DNA from: an uncultured Peptoniphilus sp.
Lineage (GTDB): Bacteria > Bacillota > Clostridia > Tissierellales > Peptoniphilaceae
Reading direction: 5' to 3'
DNA length: 42,987 nt
NCBI RefSeq assembly: GCF_943913915.1
Contig: NZ_CALUAA010000012.1
Location: forward strand, 1-42,987
In this document: one piece after another, positions 1 through 5,969 of the stretch
Layout of the letters: the number at the start of each line of letters is the position of its first letter
How positions within the stretch are numbered: the stretch's first letter is position 1
Notes under the pieces: generated by a model
What the model was told of the DNA's origin: nothing
The model's database searches: none
What the model saw: the letters and a program-made list of their open reading frames with translations, nothing else
Position numbers and translations under genes: made by a program

Positions 1-1
1 A

Positions 2-1270
2 ATGATAGTAATAGGTCTTTATCCACTAATGGATGGAATTTTTGCAGGAAATATCATAGGGCAAACTGCAATGACTGCCTGCGGCGTTGCGATGCCACTT
101 ACTTTTTTTAACAGCGGGGTGTCTACACTTCTTGGTGTAGGTTCTGCATCTGTTTTATCGCGAGCGATTGGTAAAGGAGATCATAAAACCGTAGATAAAA
201 TCATGGGCAACCTGATTTTCTGGGTGATTTTGTTTTCGGCAATCATAACAGTTGGCGGAATACTACTTGCACCACATTTTTTAGATATGGTCGGAGCAAC
301 AGGTGAGATCAAAGCTTATGGTATCAGATACCTAAGAGTAATCTTTATCGGTTCCCTCTTTGTAAATTTTACACAGTCCGCAAACATGGTTATGCGTGGC
401 GAAGGTCTAATGAAAAAAGCCATGATGATAATGGGACTTGGAGCTTTACTGAATATCATTCTTGATCCGATTTTAATGACAGTTATGGGTGAATACGCCA
501 TTGAGGGTGCCGCACTTGCAACGATTACAGCCCAATTTGTTCAAGCAGTTGTAACGCTGCACTACTTCCTGAAAAAGAGCAAGGTTGTAAAAATTCATAA
601 GATTAAGTCTGATGCGGAAATAAAAAAAGAAATGTTCGGAGTAGGCTCATCAGCTATGATGATGCAGCTTCTGTTCATGATTCAACAGACTATGCTTTAT
701 AAAATGGCATTTAAGTATGGCGGAGATCCAAACGGAATTTTGATGGCAGCATCGCTTCGTGTATATGCCTTTTCGTTCATTCCACTTTGGGGAATGAGTC
801 AAGGATTGCAGCCTGTTGTCGGAACAAACTTCGGAGCAAAGCAATATGAAAGAGTAAGGCAAGCAATGAAGGTATTTTCTATCGGAGGACTTGTGCTTGC
901 GGCAATCTTTTGGATTCCGTCATTATTGTTATCAAGTCAGATACTTTCCTTGTTTGGAGTAGAAGCAAGTATCATAACACAGGGAGTTGGGAACTTCAGA
1001 CTATTCTATTCTGTATTTATTCTGTACGGAGTAATGGTAATGACAATTACATTCTTCCAATCAATTGGGAACGGAAAGAAAGCAGGAATTATTGTCATGC
1101 TTAGACAGCTCTTCCTATTTGTTCCTGCAATGGTTCTTCTGCCAATGGTATTTGGAGTAAAAGCTGTTTGGTTCACACAGCCCCTTGTTGATTTCATTAT
1201 GATTGTTGTGGGCATCTTTATGATGCTTGGAGAACTAAATAAGATGAGCAAAGAAAAAGTAAAAGCATAA
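2..1270 (+). CDS. MATE-family efflux transporter, 5' end cut by the window
   Basis: This is a multidrug and toxin extrusion (MATE) type membrane antiporter, expected to export drugs or other cationic compounds in exchange for Na+ or H+. The protein is almost entirely hydrophobic helices. The first readable residues match helix 1 of MATE proteins (PLMDGIFAGNIIG, then PLTFFNSGVSTLLGVGSAS and an SRAIGKGD-type loop). A second, similar half starts near residue 200, as expected for the two-bundle MATE fold. Family members start about 30 residues before this point, so the ATG at base 2 is probably internal and the true start lies outside the window. The stop is at 1268-1270. It lies in the stretch inferred to be an integrated element, so it is probably cargo. 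The substrate cannot be told from sequence. Confidence 0.85.
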   Translation: MIVIGLYPLMDGIFAGNIIGQTAMTACGVAMPLTFFNSGVSTLLGVGSASVLSRAIGKGDHKTVDKIMGNLIFWVILFSAIITVGGILLAPHFLDMVGATGEIKAYGIRYLRVIFIGSLFVNFTQSANMVMRGEGLMKKAMMIMGLGALLNIILDPILMTVMGEYAIEGAALATITAQFVQAVVTLHYFLKKSKVVKIHKIKSDAEIKKEMFGVGSSAMMMQLLFMIQQTMLYKMAFKYGGDPNGILMAASLRVYAFSFIPLWGMSQGLQPVVGTNFGAKQYERVRQAMKVFSIGGLVLAAIFWIPSLLLSSQILSLFGVEASIITQGVGNFRLFYSVFILYGVMVMTITFFQSIGNGKKAGIIVMLRQLFLFVPAMVLLPMVFGVKAVWFTQPLVDFIMIVVGIFMMLGELNKMSKEKVKA

Positions 1271-1348
1271 AATTTCTTATTATGTGCGTGGAGACCTGAA
1301 ATAGTAGAAGGGCTTAATTTATGAGGAATAGTTAGTTGTAAAATGGAG

Positions 1349-1425
1349 CTGCACCCATACCCATTGAATTGCACCTACGCACCCTCATTTGCACCCATAG
1401 GTATCGATTTGCAACCATAGGCTGA
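1349..1425. repeat. Four GCACCC-like motifs at an exact 20-base period
   Basis: GCACCCATA, GCACCTACG, GCACCCATA and GCAACCATA begin at 1351, 1371, 1391 and 1411, so the spacing is 20 bases each time. Three copies are preceded by two or three T residues. Regularly spaced short repeats of this size are typical of transposase binding sites at the ends of IS21-family and Tn7-like elements. Assignment to such an end is inference, because no istA/istB or tns gene is in the window. Confidence 0.5.
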
Positions 1426-1507
1426 AATTCTATCAATATATGATTTCCTTTCCATACCATTTCAAAGGGTTTCAAATAATCTTGAAACCGCTTATTTAAG
1501 CCATTTG

Positions 1508-1621
1508 TTATTTTTGAAATAGCAAATGACTTTCACTTTGTCTCAAATAATCTCGAACGGTTGCACACTTCGTCGCACGCTGAAAGCATAATCTTTGTGT
1601 AAAATGAGAATAATGATTCAT
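1508..1621 (-). pseudogene. 37-codon reading frame with a strong ribosome binding site, possible transposase remnant
   Basis: On the minus strand an ATG at 1621-1619 follows a good Shine-Dalgarno sequence (GGGAGGG) and opens a 37-residue frame that stops at 1510-1508. The peptide starts MNHYSHFTQRL and resembles no complete family I can name. The opening is faintly like IS30-type transposases, which often begin with a tyrosine-threonine-histidine-leucine context, but the match is too short to rely on. The start codon and ribosome site lie inside the 1612-1681 palindrome. Translational control by a start-site hairpin is common in transposase genes. It may equally be a chance frame. Confidence 0.25.
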
Positions 1622-1681
1622 CGTCCCTCCCGGTTGATTGGTTTTCGTCGACATAATTTTACCGGAAAACGGTGAATCATT
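1612..1681. repeat. Nested inverted repeat
   Basis: AATGATTCA at 1612-1620 pairs with TGAATCATT at 1673-1681. Inside it CCGGT at 1630-1634 pairs with ACCGG at 1661-1665, and GTTTTC at 1641-1646 can alternatively pair with GAAAAC at 1665-1670. Read on the minus strand, the outer stem covers the start codon of the 37-codon frame and places its ribosome binding site in the folded region. It could be a translation-limiting hairpin or the trace of a mobile-element end. Confidence 0.5.
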
Positions 1682-1711
1682 TTTTGTTGCACTTAGATTG
1701 TAAATTCAAGA

Positions 1712-1760
1712 CCAAAAAAGCCACCATCCTCGATGGAACATCGATAAGACAGTGGCTTTA
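1712..1760 (-). terminator. Rho-independent terminator of the Fic operon
   Basis: Read on the minus strand, AAAGCCAC (1759-1752) pairs with GTGGCTTT (1724-1717) and is followed by a run of T residues. It begins four bases after the stop codon of the downstream Fic gene. Confidence 0.8.
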
Positions 1761-1763
1761 AAT

Positions 1764-2522
1764 CTATCTTTCTAAATCATCATGTTTTAAAGATTGGTTA
1801 GGCTTAGAAATATTCATTCTCTTAGTAGCTTGATCTTTTAATTCTCTATAGGAAGGAAGCTCCGTTTCTCTTAACTCCACACCGCTAATTCCTTTTTTGT
1901 AAATCATATTAATTAGATCGGTTTTTTCATCTGTAGAGTAATAATGACTGAGTAAGGTATTAAACTCTAAAATATCTTTTTCCCTGATCGTTAGAATACC
2001 CTTACCATGACTTATAAGATCTTTATTAGCAATAAGTGAAGCGGTTCGTTTATTGCCGTCCCAAAAAAGTTGAGCTTTCATCATCCATAGCATTCGTTCA
2101 ATCGCTCTTTCTGTTGCATTATCTATTTTTTCGAATGCTAAAAGCTTTGTTTTTACTTCGTCTTCTTCAGGGATTGGTGGTACATAATCTGTTCCACCAA
2201 TACCAACGTGACCAGTTCTCAGCTCTCCCCAGGCAAGCGCTTCATCTTTCGCAATTTCATAATGCAGGTCTTTTATGAAATCAAGAGTAATGGGTTCTTC
2301 GATGTTCTTTAAAAGAAATTGCCAAGCATGCTTTAAATTTAAAATCGTACTGACGGCAGAAATATCTACATTCTGCATCTTCGCTTTTTCAAGAATAGTA
2401 TAAGTTTCAGGGAAGGTAACATTTAATCCTTCCAACTTGGCACTATTATAAATGCTGTCTACTAAATTACGTTTTGCGTAAGCAATATTTTGTGAAAGCG
2501 TCATATTATACTTATTGTTCAT
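1764..2522 (-). CDS. Fic-domain protein with a glutamine in place of the catalytic histidine
   Basis: Fic-fold protein of 252 residues. Fic enzymes transfer AMP or another nucleotide-derived group from a nucleotide to a hydroxyl side chain of a target protein. The consensus active site is HxFx(D/E)GNxR. Here the same loop reads QLFWDGNKRT (residues 151-160), so the histidine that acts as general base is Gln151, while Asp155, Gly156, Asn157 and Arg159 remain. An N-terminal SAKLEG sequence (residues 27-32) fits the (S/T)xxxE(G/N) inhibitory helix of class II Fic proteins. A subgroup of Firmicutes Fic proteins carries this SQLFWDGNKR/AQLFWDGNKR loop, so it is a family trait and not a random mutation. 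It lies 59 bases after a canonical Fic gene on the same strand, within the inferred integrated element. It may be inactive, use different chemistry, or regulate its neighbour. Confidence 0.88.
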   Translation of the reverse strand: MNNKYNMTLSQNIAYAKRNLVDSIYNSAKLEGLNVTFPETYTILEKAKMQNVDISAVSTILNLKHAWQFLLKNIEEPITLDFIKDLHYEIAKDEALAWGELRTGHVGIGGTDYVPPIPEEDEVKTKLLAFEKIDNATERAIERMLWMMKAQLFWDGNKRTASLIANKDLISHGKGILTIREKDILEFNTLLSHYYSTDEKTDLINMIYKKGISGVELRETELPSYRELKDQATKRMNISKPNQSLKHDDLER

Positions 2523-2581
2523 TCATAACCTCCGAAACAAACAGAGAAAAGCTTATATAGTCTAAAGGAATTTCAGTACAA

Positions 2582-3346
2582 TCATCTTTCAAAGGAACGA
2601 GATTTTTCTACCTGTAATTCAATCTCATAATCCTTAATTGCTTTTTCTTCTTCTTCACAAATCAAAAATAAAAACTTTTCAAGGTTCTGATCTTTAGCGT
2701 ACTGATCGAGGCTTTCGTAATATTCAGCCCGATTCTCTGTAGAAATGTTAATAGGCAAGAAATCATCGGCCATTAAGATATAATTCATAAGCAATCGTGC
2801 TGTCCTACCATTGCCATCGGCAAAAGGATGAATTTTGACAAACTCTGCATGCACCCATGCAGCTAGTTCTAATGTTGATGAATCCTTCTTTCGGATTGTA
2901 TATTGTTCTATGAAATATGACATCTCATTTCTAACCTCTGTCCAATCGATAGGAATAAAGGAAGCACCCGAGATCCGTACATTAGTTTGACGATAGACAC
3001 CTCCGGGAAAAATATTTTCCGTGATAATCTGGTGGAGGTCTTTGATTAAGTCTTCTGTGAATTCTCTGTTTTCTAAAATCGCTTTTTTTACATACTCAAA
3101 GGCTTTCTGATGATTAATCACTTCATAGAGTTCTCTTAATTTTTTTCCTCCTACTGTAATTCGATCCACTAGAAGAGTTTTTACTTCAAAAATTGAAAGA
3201 GTGTTTCCTTCCATCTTTGTAGATTCATGAGCGAATCGAATAGCGAAATCTTCCTCGTAACTGGTTAAAAAATGTTGTGAAATGGTTTGTATCTTTTGAT
3301 TCAAATGTCTTTTTCTAGTTTCTAATTCTTGAAGTTTATTCTTCAT
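2582..3346 (-). CDS. Fic-domain protein, canonical active site
   Basis: Fic/DOC family protein of 254 residues, probably a protein AMP-transferase. The complete catalytic loop HPFADGNGRTAR spans residues 163-174, with His163 as base and Asp167 to bind the metal. An N-terminal STKMEGN sequence (residues 42-48) matches the class II inhibitory motif (S/T)xxxE(G/N), whose glutamate blocks ATP gamma-phosphate binding until released. The start has a good ribosome site (CAGGAG, ten bases before ATG). It is first in a two-gene minus-strand operon with the glutamine-variant Fic gene. The target cannot be deduced. Chromosomal class II Fic proteins act as housekeeping regulators in some bacteria and as toxins in others; placement in an integrated element makes an accessory role more likely. 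Confidence 0.9.
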   Translation of the reverse strand: MKNKLQELETRKRHLNQKIQTISQHFLTSYEEDFAIRFAHESTKMEGNTLSIFEVKTLLVDRITVGGKKLRELYEVINHQKAFEYVKKAILENREFTEDLIKDLHQIITENIFPGGVYRQTNVRISGASFIPIDWTEVRNEMSYFIEQYTIRKKDSSTLELAAWVHAEFVKIHPFADGNGRTARLLMNYILMADDFLPINISTENRAEYYESLDQYAKDQNLEKFLFLICEEEEKAIKDYEIELQVEKSRSFER

Positions 3347-3619
3347 TTACTCTCACTCCTGACATTTTATATTTCTGTTGTCATTTTATGCTCTTTATAT
3401 TCTGCTATAATATCATTCTAAATTCTATCACAAACATTGAATATCTGAATGAAATTGAGTAGCAATCAATTGAAAAAATCCAGAAAGCCTTTCGTTTCTA
3501 ATTTAAAGTTTTCTTTAGTTTGAAAACAGAACACTACACTGACTATTTATCGTTACACACTGGTTGCACACTATTTATTCCAAACGGGTTTATCATGCGA
3601 TTTATAAGCCTATATCCTA

Positions 3620-3639
3620 GACTCCCGCCTCCGGCACCA
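3620..3639 (+). other. Probable attachment-site remnant: 3' end of a tRNA or tmRNA including CCA
   Basis: The 20 bases at this position fit the last part of a tRNA-like molecule: GACT from a T loop, CCCGC as the 3' strand of the T stem, CTCCGGC as the 3' strand of the acceptor stem, then A and CCA. Nothing upstream can form the other strands (a 5' GCCGGAG and GCGGG are missing), so the gene itself is not here. A Rho-independent terminator follows 11 bases later, as it would after an intact RNA gene. This is the classical trace left by a tyrosine recombinase that integrated into the 3' end of a tRNA or ssrA gene. Confidence 0.6.
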
Positions 3640-3650
3640 AAGATAATAAA

Positions 3651-3683
3651 AAGTCTGACTGCATTTGCAGTTAGGCTTTTTTG
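3651..3683 (+). terminator. Rho-independent terminator behind the tRNA fragment
   Basis: A 13-base stem (3651-3663 with 3666-3678, two G-U pairs) with a two-base loop is followed by T residues. It probably served the RNA gene whose 3' end is at 3620-3639. Confidence 0.8.
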
Positions 3684-3795
3684 TTTCTCATTATATCCTT
3701 TAGAGGCTTTAAATATCATAAAACTTTACGTAAACGATTGCATATTAAAAAATATATTATATAATCGACTTAAGATATTAAAAAGGAGGATAAGC

Positions 3796-5301
3796 ATGAA
3801 GAGAAGATTGACGGTTTTTCTTTTAACCATTTTATTATGTGTGCCTGCCTCGGTTATGGCGGCAAAGCCTACGACGCAAACTTTTGTCGTAAACAATCGC
3901 ATCGTAGACTGTGTAGCCTATAATATCGATGGCTATAATTATTTTAAGCTCCGCGATGTGGTAAAGGGTTTGAGTGATACGGGTGATAAGATCAATGTTC
4001 GTTACGATCGAAAAGCAAGGGTCGTCGAAGTTGTGCCGGGCGAAGCTTATGTTTCCTCCCCCGGAGAGGAAGGAAAGACCGAAGCAGTCGAAGTTCCCGA
4101 TTCTCAAGTGGTAATGGGTCATGCGAAAGTAAAAGTCAACGGCGCTATTCGAGAAGTGGAAAGCTGCAATATTTCAGGCTATAACTTTTTAAAGATCAGA
4201 AGTTTAGGTGAGGTGCTTTCTAAAGAGGTGGGCTATGACAATGCAAAGCGCGTGGTCCATATCGGAACATATGATGGTTCTAAGGTAAAGCTTCCGTCTA
4301 ACCCCGCGGCTCCTCAACCGAAACCGGCTCCGGCACCGTCTACAGCGGGCAATGTTTCCGTATCGAAACAAACGGTGGCAGGTGTGCGCCTTAATATAGT
4401 CACGGTGCCCAATGATCCGAATTTAAAATTTAGCGTGGTAAAAGGAAATAATCGCCTTATCGGCGCCGAGCCTTTCGGTTCCATTATTAAACGGACGAAG
4501 CCTTTGGTAGCGGTCAACGGAAACTTTTTCGATGCCTATCGCACGCTCGTTCCTTACGGTAATATTGTGAGCAAGGGACAAGTGATCCAGGGTATCGGAA
4601 ACGACGGCGCGTTTGCGCGCACCTCTTCCGGGAAAAATATTATCGGTCAGCCCACGGTTATTCACTCCTTCGATACGGGACACGGTAAATTCAGCGCATG
4701 GTATACCAATGCCGGTCTAAACGATAACACGGCCATCGCCGTATTTAATCCTTATTACGGAAACAGTGTTAAGCTTCCTCAAGGTACTCACTTTGTCGTG
4801 ACGAACGGTAAGGTCATTTCAACGGGAGGCGGAGGAAATGTGGGAATTCCTCAGAACGGATACATTGTTTTCTTTGCGGCTAATGCCGTCAAGAAGGCAG
4901 ATATTCCTCGTATGATCAAAGTAGGAGACGCTATTCAAGATAAGATTGTTTTAGATAAAGAACCTCGTCTCGCCGGGGAAACTATAGATGCTCTCGTAGC
5001 GGCCGGACCCATTCTCGTAAAAGACGGAAAAAATATTGCGGCAAGTGCAGCATCTAATTACGAAGGCAAGATTCGCAATCAAAATGCGGGAAGATCTGCC
5101 ATCGGGGTAAAGGCAGACGGCACGGTGGTCATCGTAACAGGGAAGGCCACGGTGGTGAACATGGCCAACGCCCTGATTCAACTCGGTTGTGTGGAAGCGA
5201 CGAACTTAGACGGCGGAGCTTCTTCCGCTCTCTATGCCAATGGCAGAGTGATTACGTCGCCGGGTCGCAATCTTAACACGGTGCTCACTATTAAAAAATA
5301 A
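3796..5301 (+). CDS. Secreted phosphodiester glycosidase (NAGPA) domain protein with two stalk domains
   Basis: Exported protein of 501 residues. Residues 1-22 form a signal peptide (MKRR, a hydrophobic core, then VMAA). Two copies of a copper-amine-oxidase-N-like stalk domain follow, at roughly 26-90 and 108-155, each with the NGYNYFKLRD or SGYNFLKIRS type of core. A short proline-rich linker (about 160-178) leads to a C-terminal NAGPA/phosphodiester glycosidase domain with VAVNGNFFD near residue 240 and the closing motif NLDGGASSALY. Family members cleave N-acetylglucosamine-1-phosphate diesters or act on cell-wall sugars; the stalk domains probably tie it to the envelope. The start at 3796 is chosen for AAGGAGG seven bases upstream and for the signal peptide. 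The substrate is unknown. The gene is transcribed alone and ends in a terminator. Confidence 0.87.
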   Translation: MKRRLTVFLLTILLCVPASVMAAKPTTQTFVVNNRIVDCVAYNIDGYNYFKLRDVVKGLSDTGDKINVRYDRKARVVEVVPGEAYVSSPGEEGKTEAVEVPDSQVVMGHAKVKVNGAIREVESCNISGYNFLKIRSLGEVLSKEVGYDNAKRVVHIGTYDGSKVKLPSNPAAPQPKPAPAPSTAGNVSVSKQTVAGVRLNIVTVPNDPNLKFSVVKGNNRLIGAEPFGSIIKRTKPLVAVNGNFFDAYRTLVPYGNIVSKGQVIQGIGNDGAFARTSSGKNIIGQPTVIHSFDTGHGKFSAWYTNAGLNDNTAIAVFNPYYGNSVKLPQGTHFVVTNGKVISTGGGGNVGIPQNGYIVFFAANAVKKADIPRMIKVGDAIQDKIVLDKEPRLAGETIDALVAAGPILVKDGKNIAASAASNYEGKIRNQNAGRSAIGVKADGTVVIVTGKATVVNMANALIQLGCVEATNLDGGASSALYANGRVITSPGRNLNTVLTIKK

Positions 5302-5315
5302 TATCGGAATGAATG

Positions 5316-5344
5316 AAAGCAGAGAGTTTAACGCTCTCTGCTTT
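5316..5344. terminator. Bidirectional terminator between convergent genes
   Basis: AAAGCAGAGAG (5316-5326) pairs with CTCTCTGCTTT (5334-5344) around a seven-base loop. It lies between the plus-strand glycosidase gene and the minus-strand gene ending at 5362 and can serve both. Confidence 0.8.
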
Positions 5345-5361
5345 CTGCCGTTTAAATATTA

Positions 5362-5826
5362 TTATTCTTCAATTGCGTCCAATAAAACCTCTCCGTCTCG
5401 CGCCATAAACAGAAGCTCTCCCGGATAGGCGACGGAGCCTATGACGAAGGTGACAGGAGGAGTAAAGTGTCTCGCAAGGCTTTTCGACAGGTCGATTATG
5501 CTGTCACGAGCGCCGCACCAACTCTTCATAACACCCTGCCCGCGGTAGCCTAGTTCCAAGACGCCTGCTGCCGTGGCAAGGCTGTCTTTTAAATCCATAA
5601 GCACAATGGCGTGCTCTTCATCGACGATGATATCGGCGATGGGCTCAAAGTTTTTTTCTATAATGGGATAGGCGTAGCGCGCAGAGTAGAGGGAAGGTCT
5701 TTCTTCTTTTTCTTCGACAGCAGCAGAGGGGGATAAATCCTTTATATTCGCATGAGGAAACGGTTTTTGTTCCGATTTGCTCGCCTCTTCCAGCAAGCTC
5801 AACAATAAAAAGTCTTGGAAATCCAT
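5362..5826 (-). CDS. Protein of unknown function, 154 residues
   Basis: I do not recognise this protein. It has no signal peptide or membrane segment. Residues 1-45 are charged and look flexible (MDFQDFLLLSLLEEASKSEQ, then lysine- and glutamate-rich), and residues 50-154 look like a compact alpha/beta domain with strand-like segments (ADIIVDEEHAIVLMDL, VTFVIGSVAYPGELLFMARDG). The end VLLDAIEE is acidic. It has a proper ribosome site (AGAGGTG, five bases before ATG) and a candidate promoter, and it is a single-gene unit between terminators, divergent from polA. Codon use resembles the neighbouring core genes. A soluble cytoplasmic protein is all that can be stated. Confidence 0.7.
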   Translation of the reverse strand: MDFQDFLLLSLLEEASKSEQKPFPHANIKDLSPSAAVEEKEERPSLYSARYAYPIIEKNFEPIADIIVDEEHAIVLMDLKDSLATAAGVLELGYRGQGVMKSWCGARDSIIDLSKSLARHFTPPVTFVIGSVAYPGELLFMARDGEVLLDAIEE

Positions 5827-5845
5827 AGTTCACCTCTTTACAGGG

Positions 5846-5875
5846 ATTGTATCAGATGAAGACTCTGAACCTCAA
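5846..5875 (-). promoter_or_regulatory. Candidate promoter of the 154-residue gene
   Basis: On the minus strand TTGAGG (5875-5870) and TACAAT (5851-5846) are separated by 18 bases and lie about 20 bases upstream of the start codon. Each hexamer keeps four or five consensus positions. Confidence 0.35.
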
Positions 5876-5946
5876 AATGATTTATCTAATTAGAGGAAAA
5901 CAATAGAACTGGCGGGGATTATTTTAAGCTTTTACATTGTCTTGTG

Positions 5947-5952
5947 TATAAT
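5947..5952 (+). promoter_or_regulatory. Candidate -10 element of polA
   Basis: A perfect TATAAT lies 17 bases before the polA start codon. No good -35 hexamer is found at the right distance, and the leader would be very short, so this is tentative. Confidence 0.3.
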
Positions 5953-5969
5953 AATGTAGAGGAGGATCT

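Larger units (their letters stand above)
1271..1763. other. Gene-poor stretch with decayed insertion-sequence-like DNA
   Basis: No full-length gene is visible in these 493 bases between the MATE gene and the Fic operon. The stretch holds four copies of a GCACCC-like motif spaced exactly 20 bases apart (1351-1420). It also holds two near-copies of a CTCAAATAATCT-type sequence (1471-1490 and 1542-1560), a hairpin (1502-1528), a nested palindrome (1612-1681), and a short minus-strand reading frame. The right edge is the terminator of the Fic operon. I read it as scar tissue of one or more insertion sequences; no transposase domain survives to prove that. Confidence 0.5.
3347..3795. other. Junction between the inferred integrated element and core chromosome
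   Basis: This 449-base gap contains the upstream region of the Fic operon (no convincing promoter seen), the 20-base tRNA or tmRNA 3' end fragment at 3620-3639, a strong terminator at 3651-3683, and the upstream region of the glycosidase gene. The reading frame runs open back to 3520, but codons upstream of 3796 have no ribosome site and give no signal peptide, so I treat them as non-coding. Confidence 0.6.

Noticed and set aside
1006..1374. 122-codon minus-strand frame over the end of the MATE gene
   Set aside because: It lies almost wholly opposite a convincing gene and has no domain or ribosome site.
3378..3411. Plus-strand TTGTCA and TATAAT between the Fic operon and the tRNA fragment
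   Set aside because: The spacing is 22 bases, too long for a normal promoter, and no plus-strand gene follows before the terminator.
1559..3572. Shared GGTTGCACACT at 1559-1569 and 3562-3572 as possible element ends
   Set aside because: An 11-base match between two sites is expected by chance at this length, and neither copy lies beside the tRNA fragment in the way an attachment core should.
3520..3795. Upstream in-frame extension of the glycosidase gene
   Set aside because: It runs through the tRNA fragment and a terminator, has no ribosome site, and would bury the signal peptide inside the protein. The start at 3796 has AAGGAGG and a proper signal sequence.
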